DNA of 64,000 nt, from contig CAVRTM010000004.1 in NCBI GenBank assembly GCA_963724015.1, positions 682,001 through 746,000 on the forward strand. The letters are read 5' to 3'. Position numbers and translations under genes: made by a program. This DNA comes from CAVRTM01 sp963724015. Its GTDB lineage: Bacteria; Actinomycetota; Actinomycetes; Actinomycetales; Dermatophilaceae. Each line of letters starts with the position of its first letter. The stretch's first letter is position 1. Under the pieces are notes generated by a model. It did not search any database, was not told the DNA's origin, and worked only from the letters and a program-made list of their open reading frames with translations. This document shows, one piece after another, positions 55,987 to 64,000 of the stretch.

Positions 55987-56837
55987 GCCGCTGGCTGGTC
56001 ACCGGCTCGGCCGGCATGCTCGGGCAGGACCTCACCACCGTCCTCGCCGGCGCCGGGCACGAGGTCACGCCGGCTCCCCGCGCGTCGCTGGATGTCACCG
56101 ACCTCGAGGCCTGCCGGGCGGCCGTGCGCGGCCAGGACGTCGTCGTCAACGCCGCCGCGTGGACCGCTGTGGACGACGCCGAGACGAGCGAGGCGCAGGC
56201 GTTCGCGGTCAACGCCACCGGCGCCGCGAACCTGGCCCGGGCGTGCGCCGAGGCCGGCGCCGAGCTGGTGCAGGTCTCCACCGACTACGTCTTCGCCGGG
56301 GACGCCACGACGCCGTACGCGGAGTCCGCCCAGCTCGCGCCGCGGTCGGCCTACGGTCGCACCAAGGCCGCCGGCGAGTGGGCCGTGACCGCCCTGTGCC
56401 CGCGCAGCCGGGTGGTGCGCACCGCGTGGCTGTACGGTGCCGGCGGGCCCAGCTTCGTGTCCACCATGGCCCGCCTCGCGGCGGAGCGGGAGACCCTCGA
56501 CGTGGTGGACGACCAGCACGGCCAGCCCACGTGGACGCTGGACCTGGCCCGCATCCTCGAGGCCCTGGTCAGCAGCGGCGCGCCGTACGGCACCTACCAC
56601 GCCACCAGCTCGGGGGAGACGACGTGGTGCGGGTTCGCCCGCGAGATCTTCTCCGGCCTGGGTTTCGACCCCGCCCGGGTGCACCCCACGAGCACGGCGG
56701 CGTTCCCACGGCCGGCGCCGCGACCGGCGTACTCCGTCCTGGGGCACGACGCCTGGCACCGCGCGGGCATCGCCCCGATCCGGGACTGGCGCGAGGCCCT
56801 GGCGCAGGCTCTGCCGAGCATCGTGGCCGCCCGCTGA
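55983..56837 (+). CDS. rmlD: dTDP-4-dehydrorhamnose reductase
   Basis: A 284-residue short-chain reductase. NADPH motif VTGSAGMLGQDL, AAWTAVDDAE, STDYVFAGD, the catalytic YGRTKAAGE (Tyr-x3-Lys) and VVRTAWLYGAGGPSFVSTMA are all present. It carries out the final step to dTDP-L-rhamnose. The start is fixed by the family N-terminus SRWLVTGSAG and by its overlap with a short upstream ORF. It is separated from rmlC-rmlA by a divergent promoter region. Confidence 0.94.
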   Translation: MSRWLVTGSAGMLGQDLTTVLAGAGHEVTPAPRASLDVTDLEACRAAVRGQDVVVNAAAWTAVDDAETSEAQAFAVNATGAANLARACAEAGAELVQVSTDYVFAGDATTPYAESAQLAPRSAYGRTKAAGEWAVTALCPRSRVVRTAWLYGAGGPSFVSTMARLAAERETLDVVDDQHGQPTWTLDLARILEALVSSGAPYGTYHATSSGETTWCGFAREIFSGLGFDPARVHPTSTAAFPRPAPRPAYSVLGHDAWHRAGIAPIRDWREALAQALPSIVAAR

Positions 56838-56851
56838 GTAGGGTCGGCGAC

Positions 56852-57820
56852 ATGCTCGCCGCCTACGCCGTCAGCCAGTCCAGCGACGACCCGCTCTCCG
56901 GTCTCGAGGTGGGCGAGCGCCCCCGGCCCGAGCCCCGGCCCGGGTGGTCGCTGGTGCAGGTGCGCGCGGCCGGGCTCAACCACCACGACGTCTGGTCGCT
57001 GCGCGGTGTGGGACTGCCCGCCGATCGGCTGCCGATGGTCCTGGGGTGTGACGGCGCCGGGGTCGACGAGGACGGCAACGAGGTCATCGTGCACGCCGTG
57101 GTCCCCTCGCAGGGGTGGACCGGCGACGAGACGCTGGACCCCCGCCGGACCTTGCTGTCCGAGCTGTACGACGGCACCCTCGCCGAGTACGTGCAGGTGC
57201 CCACGCAGAACCTCGTGCCCAAGCCGCCGGAGCTGTCCTGGACCGACGCCGCGTGCCTGTCGACCGCCTGGCTCACGGCGTACCGGATGTTGTTCGTCAA
57301 CGCCGGGCTGACTCCCGGCGCGACGGTCCTGGTCCAGGGCGCCGGCGGCGGCGTCGCCACCGCGGTCGTCCAGCTCGGCGCGGCGGCCGGCTACCGGGTC
57401 TGGGTGACCTCCCGGGACGAGGCCCGTGGCGCACGGGCGGTCGAGATCGGCGCGGACCGCGCGTTCGGCCCCGGCGAGCGGCTGCCCGAACGGGTCGACG
57501 CGGTGATGGAGACCGTCGGCGCCGCCACCTGGTCGCACTCGGTGAACTCGCTTCGGCCCGGTGGGACCATCGTCATCTCCGGCGCCACGTCCGGCGACGC
57601 CCCGACCAGGGCCGAGCTGACCAAGATCTTCTTCCGGCAGCTGCGGGTGGTCGGCTCCACCATGGGCACGCGCGCCGAGCTGGAGCGGCTGGCGCGGTTC
57701 GTCGCGCACCGGGGCATCAGGCCGGTGGTCGACTGCGAGCTGCCGCTGGCGCAGGCCCGCGAGGGGTTCGCCCGGATGGTCGGCGGGGACGTCTTCGGCA
57801 AGGTGGTCTTCACGGTCTGA
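56852..57820 (+). CDS. Zinc-type alcohol dehydrogenase-like quinone oxidoreductase
   Basis: 322 residues of the MDR fold. The N-terminal GroES-like domain is LVQVRAAGLNHHDVWSLRGV; the Rossmann part has VLVQGAGGGVATAVVQLGAA, VWVTSRDEARGARAVEIGAD and PGGTIVISGAT. The catalytic zinc Cys of true alcohol dehydrogenases is absent at the usual place and the structural four-Cys lobe is missing, which points to an NADPH:quinone reductase-like enzyme. TAGGGT seven bases before the ATG suggests a near-leaderless start 14 bp after rmlD. Confidence 0.88.
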   Translation: MLAAYAVSQSSDDPLSGLEVGERPRPEPRPGWSLVQVRAAGLNHHDVWSLRGVGLPADRLPMVLGCDGAGVDEDGNEVIVHAVVPSQGWTGDETLDPRRTLLSELYDGTLAEYVQVPTQNLVPKPPELSWTDAACLSTAWLTAYRMLFVNAGLTPGATVLVQGAGGGVATAVVQLGAAAGYRVWVTSRDEARGARAVEIGADRAFGPGERLPERVDAVMETVGAATWSHSVNSLRPGGTIVISGATSGDAPTRAELTKIFFRQLRVVGSTMGTRAELERLARFVAHRGIRPVVDCELPLAQAREGFARMVGGDVFGKVVFTV

Positions 57821-57833
57821 GCCCGGGTCGGTC

Positions 57834-58001
57834 TCAGACGGGCGGCCGGTAGAGCCGCAGCTCGCGCAGCTGGGCGTCGCGGGCGGCGCGCAGCCCCAGG
57901 CGCCGGACGCCGGTCGGCTGCCGCGCGGCGGGGGTCCTGCGCCGTCGCCCCGGCCGCAGCCGGCCCAGCGCGAGGGCGAGGTCAGTGCTGGTCAAGGACA
58001 C
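57834..58001 (-). CDS. Small basic ORF overlapping the padR 3' end
   Basis: A possible GTG-initiated 55-residue protein (SLTSTDLALALGRLRPGRRR and so on) overlaps the end of padR by 20 bp. It is Arg-rich with no clear domain. It may be a real third gene of the operon or noise. Confidence 0.3.
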   Translation of the reverse strand: MSLTSTDLALALGRLRPGRRRRTPAARQPTGVRRLGLRAARDAQLRELRLYRPPV

Positions 58002-58590
58002 GGCGGATCCTCCTCGCGGTGTCGTGCAGGATGTCGAGGATCTCCTTGCGTGTCGCGGCGTCGGTCTGCACGCGGCGTACGGCCTCGCGGACGTCGTGAC
58101 GGAAGGCGTTGACCGCGGCGTCCAGGTCTCCGAAGGCCGGCCCCGAGCCGGAGCCACCGGTGGGCCACTGGTGGTCCTGCGTGCCGCCGGCCGGCGTGGC
58201 GGTCGCCCGTGCCTGCTTGGCGGCCTCGCGCAGCTCCTCCCGCAGGTTCGCCGCGCTGCCGTGCACGCGCTGGCGCACCTCGTTGGCCAGCTCGCGCACC
58301 GAGTGGTCGAGGTCCTGCTGCAGGTCGGCGAGGTCCGTGGCGCGGGCCCGGACCTCGGCCCGACCGCGCTCGGTGATCGAGTACGTCGCCTTGCGGCCCT
58401 CGTCGGAGCGCTCGACCAGGCCCTCCTCCTCCAGCTTGGCCAGCCGGGGGTAGACCGTGCCGGCGCTGGGGGAGTAGAGGCCGTTGAAGCGCTCCTCCAG
58501 GGCGCGGATGACCTCATAGCCGTGGCGGGGGCCCTCGTCCAGCAGGGCCAGCAGGTAGAGGCGCAGCTGCCCGTGGGCGAAGACGGCCAT
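57982..58590 (-). CDS. PadR-family transcriptional regulator
   Basis: 202 residues. The N-terminal winged helix has LRLYLLALLDEGPRHGYEVI, LYSPSAGTVYPRLAKLEEEG and the wing KATYSITERGRAEV. A long helical C-terminal arm follows (about 90-200), with a Gly/Thr/Pro-rich insert and two coiled segments. PadR dimers repress adjacent genes and themselves; here the partner is the DUF4097 gene directly upstream on the same strand. Twin CGTTATATCGCG sites in front of that gene are the likely operators. Confidence 0.9.
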   Translation of the reverse strand: MAVFAHGQLRLYLLALLDEGPRHGYEVIRALEERFNGLYSPSAGTVYPRLAKLEEEGLVERSDEGRKATYSITERGRAEVRARATDLADLQQDLDHSVRELANEVRQRVHGSAANLREELREAAKQARATATPAGGTQDHQWPTGGSGSGPAFGDLDAAVNAFRHDVREAVRRVQTDAATRKEILDILHDTARRIRRVLDQH

Positions 58591-58591
58591 G

Positions 58592-59446
58592 TCAGCCCGC
58601 GCTCTGCTGGGTGGGGACGGTGTCCTGGATCGGCTGGGCCCGCAGCACCACGACGTTGCCGGACACGGAGTTGGCCTTGACCACCAGCGCCTGGTCGCCC
58701 TCGACGAGCTGGCCACCGCGCTTGCCCGAGGGGCCGGTCATCGACGTGCCGTCGATGACGACGGCGCCGGAGGCGGTGTGGGCGTTGACCGCGAAGCCAC
58801 CACCGGCGGGGATCCGCACCGTGACGTCGCCGGACACCGAGTTGGAGTTGATCCGGGCGGTGCCCTTGAGCAGGTCGAGGGTGATGTCGCCGCTGACGCT
58901 GTTCAGCTTGATCTGCTCCAGCCGGCCGGCCTGCACGGTCAGCGGGCCGGACACCGAGTTGCCCTTGAAGTCGCCCTCGAGCTGGTGGCACTCGACCTCG
59001 CCGCTCACGGTGTTGGCGTCCACGTTGCCCACGATGTCGGCGAGGGTCAGCGAGCCGCTGACGGTGTTGGCCTTGACGCCTGCGCGCACGCCGGACACCA
59101 GGGCCTCGGCGCTGACGGTGCTGACCGCGACGTCGGTCGTCCTCGGCACGGAGAGGCTGAGGCGGGCGCTGAGCCGCTCGTGCTCCTTGCTGAACCGCTT
59201 GAGGCTCTCCCAGAGGTTGCCCTCCTTGTCCTTGACGTGGCTGACCTTCAGGGTCGAGCCGTCCCAGGTCACCAGCAGCGGCTTGCCGGAGACCGAGTGC
59301 ACCTCCAGTCGGGCGGTGGGGGAGTCGTCGTGGGTGACGATGTCGACGCGGCCGGCGACGAGACCGACCTTGAGCTTGCGGACGGCCTCGCCCTCGCCGC
59401 CGATGTCGAGCACCTTGGGTCCGTCGATCTGCCAGTCCTGTGCCAT
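58592..59446 (-). CDS. DUF4097 family beta-strand repeat protein
   Basis: A 284-residue protein built of repeating [NT]-[ST]-VSG-x-[VI] units (KANTVSGSLTLADI, DANTVSGEVE, GNSVSGPLTV, LNSVSGDITLDL, SNSVSGDVTV). These stack into a beta-solenoid. No signal peptide or membrane segment is present, so it is cytoplasmic or peripheral. Such proteins often accompany PadR regulators and may act as scaffolds or adhesin-like sensors; function unproven. GGGAGCG precedes the ATG. First gene of the padR operon. Confidence 0.88.
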   Translation of the reverse strand: MAQDWQIDGPKVLDIGGEGEAVRKLKVGLVAGRVDIVTHDDSPTARLEVHSVSGKPLLVTWDGSTLKVSHVKDKEGNLWESLKRFSKEHERLSARLSLSVPRTTDVAVSTVSAEALVSGVRAGVKANTVSGSLTLADIVGNVDANTVSGEVECHQLEGDFKGNSVSGPLTVQAGRLEQIKLNSVSGDITLDLLKGTARINSNSVSGDVTVRIPAGGGFAVNAHTASGAVVIDGTSMTGPSGKRGGQLVEGDQALVVKANSVSGNVVVLRAQPIQDTVPTQQSAG

Positions 59447-59470
59447 GTCCGCTCCCGGGGTCCGAGGACG

Positions 59471-59507
59471 CGTTATATCGCGTCTGTGCCAGACACGTTA
59501 TATCGCG
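59471..59507 (-). promoter_or_regulatory. Twin PadR-like operator/promoter repeats
   Basis: CGTTATATCGCG occurs at 59471-59482 and 59496-59507, 25 bp apart, in a strikingly AT-rich island. On the minus strand each reads CGCGATATAACG and includes a TATAAC -10-like box. A dimeric PadR regulator binding both copies would cover the promoter of the DUF4097-padR operon. Confidence 0.65.
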
Positions 59508-59577
59508 AGTCTCGTCGCGGCAAGGGTTTGGCGACATCCACCTGCACCGGCCGCAGGCGGGGACGGACGTGGACGGG

Positions 59578-60255
59578 TCAGGCCGGCAGGTGCAGCCAGG
59601 GACCCCAGCCGCCGTGCAGGACCAGCCAGGCGATCAGGCCGTAGCCGGCCTGGCCGGGGTGGATGCCGTCTTCGGACGCGCTCAGCTCCGATCGCCACTG
59701 GTCGTGATCGGCGAGGGGGCGGTAGCAGTCGACGAAGGGCACGCTGCGGCGGGCGCAGACGTCGGCCTGGGCCTCCACGAGCACCTCGAGCCGACGGTTG
59801 AAGTCGGGGTCGAGGGTGGGCGGGGCGCCGACGACGAACGTCGCGATCCCGGTCGCGGCGGCATCGTCGATGATGTTGGCCAGGTTCAGCCGGGACCGGG
59901 CGGTCGTCGTGCCCGAGACCACGTCGTTCATGCCGACGCTGACCACCAGCCGCTTCTCGGAGCGGTCCTTCCATCGCGGCGGGCACTCGGTGCGCCAGCG
60001 AGCCAAGACCTCCGTGGAGGAGTCACCGCGCACCCCGAGGTTGTACGCCGTGAGGTCGACGTCCGGGTGCTCGGTACGACCCACGACCCGGGACACCCAG
60101 CCCAGCGCCTTGGGGTCTCCGTATCCGGACACGAGGGAGTCGCCGATGAAGACCAGACCCACGTCCCGCGGGCCCTCGGCGATGGAGAACTCGGCGCTGG
60201 GGTTGAACTCGGTCGGGATGTCGTGCTCCGTCATCGTGGTGTGGTCAGGGGTCAC
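59578..60255 (-). CDS. SGNH/GDSL-family hydrolase
   Basis: The 225-residue protein has the four SGNH blocks: FIGDSLVSGYG (nucleophile Ser), the block II Gly in LGVRGDSSTEVLARW, VVSVGMNDV (block III Asn) and SEDGIHPGQAGY (catalytic Asp and His). It has no signal peptide, so it is a cytoplasmic esterase or lipase-like enzyme of unknown substrate. GTG lies six bases after the DUF6104 stop; an ATG seven codons later is an alternative start. Confidence 0.87.
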   Translation of the reverse strand: MTPDHTTMTEHDIPTEFNPSAEFSIAEGPRDVGLVFIGDSLVSGYGDPKALGWVSRVVGRTEHPDVDLTAYNLGVRGDSSTEVLARWRTECPPRWKDRSEKRLVVSVGMNDVVSGTTTARSRLNLANIIDDAAATGIATFVVGAPPTLDPDFNRRLEVLVEAQADVCARRSVPFVDCYRPLADHDQWRSELSASEDGIHPGQAGYGLIAWLVLHGGWGPWLHLPA

Positions 60256-60261
60256 GCGGCC

Positions 60262-60438
60262 TCAGTCCTCGTCGTCGTCGAGGCGGGCCAGCCAGGTGGC
60301 CAACCGCTCGATGGGGGTCTCGAACTCGGGATGGAGGTCGACGAACGTGCGCAGCTGCTCAGCCAGCCAGTCCAGGGTGACCTCGTCGTCGCCACGCCGG
60401 CTGGCGAGCTCCTCGATACCGCGGTCGGTGAAGTACAC
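60262..60438 (-). CDS. DUF6104 family small protein
   Basis: A 58-residue acidic protein starting VYFTDRGIEELASRRGDDEV with LAEQLRTFVDLHPEFETPIE, the DUF6104 pattern found beside kgd in many actinobacteria. TAGCCT seven bases upstream of the GTG and the lack of a Shine-Dalgarno suggest a near-leaderless transcript. Function unknown. It is followed closely by the SGNH hydrolase gene. Confidence 0.8.
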   Translation of the reverse strand: MYFTDRGIEELASRRGDDEVTLDWLAEQLRTFVDLHPEFETPIERLATWLARLDDDED

Positions 60439-60472
60439 GAGGGCGAGGCTATCGCGGGCACCCGCGCCACCG

Positions 60473-60510
60473 CACAGGGCGGCCACCGGGTCTCCGGTGG
60501 CCGCCCTGTG
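60473..60510 (-). terminator. Terminator of the kgd transcript
   Basis: Perfect 17-bp arms CACAGGGCGGCCACCGG and complement with a GTCT loop, about 50 bp after the kgd stop. Confidence 0.75.
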
Positions 60511-60557
60511 GCGGGATGTCTGCCTCGGCGCTGCGGCGCCCCGGCAGCCGTCGAGCG

Positions 60558-63500
60558 TCAGCGGTCGAACGCCTGCGCGACCAGCGCCGCCTGCTGCGCC
60601 GCGTGCTTCTTGCTGGAGCCGGTCGCCGGCGAGGCCGAGGCGGGCCGGGAGACCACGCGCACGGTGCGGCCCTCGGCGTGGGCGGCCAGCGCCTGCGGCA
60701 GGTTCATGGCGATGAACGGCCACGCCCCCTGGTTGGCCGGCTCGTCCTGCACCCAGACGATGTCGGCGCCCGGGTAGTCCCGCAGCGCAGCGGCGATGTC
60801 GGCGGCCGGCAGCGGCGCGAGCTGCTCGACCCGCAGGATCGCCGTGCTGGTGTCCTCGCGCTTGCTGCGCTCGGCCTCGAGGTCGTAGACGACCTTGCCC
60901 GAGGCGAGCAGCACCCGGGTGACGGCGTTGGCGTCCAGCGCTGCCGGGTCGGGCAGCACCGGGCGGAACCCGCCGGAGGTGAACGCCTCGACGCCGGAGG
61001 CGGCGGCCTTGAGCCGCAGCATCGACTTCGGGGTGAACACGATCAACGGTCGGCGCGGTCGGGCGTAGGCCTGGCGGCGCAGCAGGTGGAAGTACGACGC
61101 GGGCGTCGAGGGGTAGGCCACCGTCATGTTGTCCTCAGCGCACATCTGCAGGAAGCGCTCGATGCGGGCGGAGGAGTGGTCCGGTCCCTGGCCCTCGTAG
61201 CCGTGGGGCAGCAGCATCACGACAGAGGACCGCTGGCCCCACTTCTGCTCGGAGGAGGAGATGAACTCGTCGATGATCGTCTGCGCACCGTTGACGAAGT
61301 CGCCGAACTGCGCCTCCCACAGCACGAGGGCGTCGGGCCGCTCGACGGAGTAGCCGTACTCGAAGCCCAGGGCGGCGAACTCGCTGAGCAGCGAGTCGTA
61401 GAGCCAGAACCGCGCCTGTCCCTCGCCGAGGTAGAGCAGCGGGGTCCACTCCTCCGCGGTCACCTTGTCGATGAGGACGGCGTGGCGCTGCACGAACGTG
61501 CCACGGCGCGAGTCCTGCCCGGCCAGCCGGACCGGCACGCCCTCCTTCAGCAGCGAGCCGAAGGCGAGGAGCTCGCCCATGGCCCAGTCGATGCCGCCCT
61601 CGCGGACCATCGCGGCGCGCCGCTGGACCAGCTGCTGCAGCTTGGGGTGCAGGGTGAAGCCCTCGGGCATGTTCACGAACGCGTCGCCGATGTGCTGCAT
61701 GTCCTCGGCCGTGATGGCCGTGTCCGTACGACGTGTCGGCGTCTGCTCGTCGGCCTCCTGCGCGGAGGGACGCTCCAGGCCCCCGTGGCCCTCGGAGTCA
61801 CTGGCGGACAGCACGTCCGAGCCGGTGTCGGCGGCGCGGCTGGAGCGGGTGGCCTCCTTCGTCTCCACGAAGACCCGCTCGAGCTGCTGCTGGTAGTCGC
61901 GCAGGGCTGCCTCAGCCTCCTCGACCGAGATGTCGCCGCGGCCGATCAGCTGCTCGGTGTAGAGCTTGCGCACCGACCGCTTGGCCTCGATCAGGTTGTA
62001 CATCAGCGGCTGGGTCATCGAGGGGTCGTCGCCCTCGTTGTGACCGCGGCGCCGGTAGCAGACCATGTCGATGACGACGTCCTTGTTGAACTCCTGGCGG
62101 AACTCGTAGGCCAGCTCGGCCACGCGCACGCACGCCTCGGGGTCGTCGCCGTTGACGTGGAAGACCGGGGCCTGGATCATCCGCGCGACGTCGGTGGAGT
62201 AGAACGACGAGCGCGACGACGACGGCGAGGTCGTGAAGCCCACCTGGTTGTTGATCACCACGTGGATCGTGCCGCCGGTGCGGTAGCCACGCAGCTGGGA
62301 GAGGTTCAGCGTCTCGGCCACGACGCCCTGGCCGGCGAAGGCCGCGTCGCCGTGCAGCAGCACCGGCAGGACGGTGAACGCCTCACCGGCGAGGTCGAGC
62401 CGGTCCTGCTTGGCGCGGACGATGCCCTCGAGCACCGGGTTGACCGCCTCGAGGTGGGAGGGGTTGGCCGCCAGGTAGACCTTGGTCATGGCGCCGTCCT
62501 CGGAGACGAACTTGCCCTCGGTGCCGAGGTGGTACTTCACGTCGCCGGAGCCCTGGACGGACTTGGGGTCCTGGGTGCCCTCGAACTCGCGGAAGATCTG
62601 CCCGTAGGACTTGCCGGCGATGTTGGCCAGCACGTTGAGGCGACCGCGGTGCGGCATACCGATGCACACCTCGTCCAGACCCTCGCCGGCTGCCCGGCAC
62701 AGGATCCGGTCGAGCAGCGCGATGACGGACTCGCCGCCCTCGAGGCTGAACCGCTTCTGACCCACGAACTTGGTCTGCAGGAACGTCTCGAACGCCTCGG
62801 CGGCGTTGAGCCGGCGCACGATCCGCAGCTGCTCGTCCGCGGAGGTCTTGGCGTAGGGCACCTCGAGCTTGGACTGCAGCCACTGGCGCTGGTCGGGGTC
62901 CTGGATGTGCATGTACTCGACGCCGACGGTGCGGCAGTACGAGTCGCGCAGGATGCCCAGGATCTTGCGCAGCTTGAGCATCGGTGCGCCGCCGAACCCG
63001 CCGGTGGCGAAGTCCCGCTCGAGGTCCCAGAGGGTCAGGCCGTGCGTGGTGACGTCGAGGTCGGGGTGGCGACGCTGGCGGTACTCCAGCGGGTCGACGT
63101 CGGCCATCAGGTGGCCGCGGACGCGGTAGGCGTGGATGAGCTCCTGCACCCGCGCGGTCTTGTTGACGTCGTCGTCATGGCTGGCCGAGATGTCCCGGAT
63201 CCAGCGGACCGGCTCGTACGGGATCCGCAGCGACTCGAAGATCTCGTCGTAGAAGCCGTTCTCGCCCAGCAGCAGCTGGTGGATGACCCGCAGGAAGTCC
63301 CCGGACTGGGCGCCCTGGATGATCCGGTGGTCATAGGTCGAGGTGATCGTGAGGATCTTGCTCACGGCGTTGCGGTTGAGCGTCTCCTGGCTGGCGCCCT
63401 GCCACTCCGCGGGGTACTCCAGCGCGCCGACGCCGATGATCGTGCCCTGGCCCTGCATCAGGCGCGGGACGGAGTGGACGGTGCCGATCGTGCCGGGGTT

Positions 63501-64000
63501 GGTGAGGCTGATGGTGGTGCCGGCGAAGTCCTCGACGGTCAGCTTGTTGGCGCGCGCCTTGCGCACGACGTCCTCGTACGCCGTCCAGAAGTGCGCGAAG
63601 TCCATCGACTCGGTGGACTTGATGCTCGGGACGAGCAGGGAGCGGGAGCCGTCCGGCTTGGCGATGTCGATGGCCAGCCCGAGGTTGACGTGGGCGGGCA
63701 CGACCAGCGCCGGCTTGCCGTTCGCCTCACCGAAGCCGTTGTTCATCTCCGGCATCGAGGCCAGCGCCTTGACAATGGCGTAGCCGATGATGTGCGTGAA
63801 GCTGACCTTGCCGCCGCGCGAGCGCGCCAGGTGGTTGTTGATGACGACACGGTTGTCGATCAGCAGCTTGGCCGGCACCGCCCGCACGCTGGTGGCGGTG
63901 GGCACCTGGAGGCTGGACTCCATGTTGGTCACGACGCGGGCCGACGCGCCCCGCAGCGGCTTGACCTCGCCCTCGTTGAGCGGGCCGGGGGACTTCTTGG
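60558..64000 (-). CDS. kgd: Multifunctional 2-oxoglutarate decarboxylase/dehydrogenase Kgd, 3' part
   Basis: The frame runs off the right edge; about 1147 residues are visible. From the edge inward comes an E2-like acyltransferase domain (RVVINNHLARSRGGKVSFTH, STYDHRIIQGAQSGDFLRVI), then the E1 thiamine-diphosphate part. E1 features are GMPHRGRLNVLANIAGKSYG, LHGDAAFAGQGVVAETLNLS, YRRRGHNEGDDPSMTQPLMY and the C-terminal transketolase-like domain WVQDEPANQGAWPFI. This E1-E2 fusion replaces separate SucA/SucB in actinobacteria and feeds the TCA cycle. A Ser/Thr-rich insert (SRAADTGSDVLSASDSEGHG) sits between E1 subdomains. Confidence 0.95.
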   Translation of the reverse strand, partial: KKSPGPLNEGEVKPLRGASARVVTNMESSLQVPTATSVRAVPAKLLIDNRVVINNHLARSRGGKVSFTHIIGYAIVKALASMPEMNNGFGEANGKPALVVPAHVNLGLAIDIAKPDGSRSLLVPSIKSTESMDFAHFWTAYEDVVRKARANKLTVEDFAGTTISLTNPGTIGTVHSVPRLMQGQGTIIGVGALEYPAEWQGASQETLNRNAVSKILTITSTYDHRIIQGAQSGDFLRVIHQLLLGENGFYDEIFESLRIPYEPVRWIRDISASHDDDVNKTARVQELIHAYRVRGHLMADVDPLEYRQRRHPDLDVTTHGLTLWDLERDFATGGFGGAPMLKLRKILGILRDSYCRTVGVEYMHIQDPDQRQWLQSKLEVPYAKTSADEQLRIVRRLNAAEAFETFLQTKFVGQKRFSLEGGESVIALLDRILCRAAGEGLDEVCIGMPHRGRLNVLANIAGKSYGQIFREFEGTQDPKSVQGSGDVKYHLGTEGKFVSEDGAMTKVYLAANPSHLEAVNPVLEGIVRAKQDRLDLAGEAFTVLPVLLHGDAAFAGQGVVAETLNLSQLRGYRTGGTIHVVINNQVGFTTSPSSSRSSFYSTDVARMIQAPVFHVNGDDPEACVRVAELAYEFRQEFNKDVVIDMVCYRRRGHNEGDDPSMTQPLMYNLIEAKRSVRKLYTEQLIGRGDISVEEAEAALRDYQQQLERVFVETKEATRSSRAADTGSDVLSASDSEGHGGLERPSAQEADEQTPTRRTDTAITAEDMQHIGDAFVNMPEGFTLHPKLQQLVQRRAAMVREGGIDWAMGELLAFGSLLKEGVPVRLAGQDSRRGTFVQRHAVLIDKVTAEEWTPLLYLGEGQARFWLYDSLLSEFAALGFEYGYSVERPDALVLWEAQFGDFVNGAQTIIDEFISSSEQKWGQRSSVVMLLPHGYEGQGPDHSSARIERFLQMCAEDNMTVAYPSTPASYFHLLRRQAYARPRRPLIVFTPKSMLRLKAAASGVEAFTSGGFRPVLPDPAALDANAVTRVLLASGKVVYDLEAERSKREDTSTAILRVEQLAPLPAADIAAALRDYPGADIVWVQDEPANQGAWPFIAMNLPQALAAHAEGRTVRVVSRPASASPATGSSKKHAAQQAALVAQAFDR

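Overview
The window is very GC-rich (roughly 70 percent or more) and densely coded on both strands. It comes from an actinobacterium (Actinomycetota). Markers for this are a SigR/RsrA-type redox sigma pair, the 24-residue ribosomal protein bL37, a multifunctional 2-oxoglutarate decarboxylase/dehydrogenase (Kgd), nickel superoxide dismutase with its SodX peptidase, and several leaderless genes. A Micrococcales/Intrasporangiaceae-like or Propionibacteriales host is my guess; nothing in the window fixes the genus. I see no rRNA, tRNA, CRISPR array, prophage or intact insertion sequence.

Layout. 1-2.8 kb: end of a FadR-type regulator, a possible glycosyltransferase fossil, and two coupled right-handed beta-helix proteins. 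2.9-10.3 kb: GAF-ANTAR regulator, beta-phosphoglucomutase plus GH65 phosphorylase pair, hibernation factor behind a short coupled leader ORF, a site-2-protease remnant, an antiporter, and a DUF6325 pair with an Arg/Asp repeat. 10.5-20 kb: YidD, mannose-isomerase-like AGE protein, GH2 beta-mannosidase, acetylxylan esterase, a lipoprotein, a DUF7144 protein, a frameshifted GNAT gene and GH43. 20-35.6 kb: Ca2+/H+ antiporter, mmuM-aldO operon, an unusually large single-chain biotin carboxylase (1834 aa), NDH-2, a DadA-like oxidase and two M16 peptidases. 35.6-45.3 kb: gabT, hisN, PAP2, DUF2231, doxX-aroA-rsgA, SRAP, a hydrolase, sigR-rsrA and bL37.

45.3-49.5 kb is the most unusual part. Five tiny ORFs, each with its own ribosome-binding site, encode peptides carrying T-W-N-W-N or T-W-N-W-S motifs. 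Three of the peptides are identical 42-mers with three motifs each. They precede two badly frameshifted membrane HD-domain genes. The motif resembles the W-N-W-S start of the darobactin core, so I propose a new ribosomally made peptide family; no maturase gene is visible in the window.

49.5-64 kb: DUF3311/sodium:solute symporter pair, a frameshifted DegT aminotransferase, sodN/sodX, a frameshifted cytidylyltransferase, rmlC-rmlA diverging from rmlD, a quinone oxidoreductase, a PadR/DUF4097 operon with twin operator repeats, an SGNH hydrolase, DUF6104, and the 3' part of kgd running off the window edge.

Two regulatory themes recur. First, TAnnnT boxes lie six or seven bases before start codons, the signature of leaderless transcripts. 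Second, very short upstream ORFs are coupled to the next gene by ATGA overlaps. Several genes are broken by a single extra or missing base, most often between 46 and 54.3 kb; raw reads are needed to tell real decay from sequencing error.
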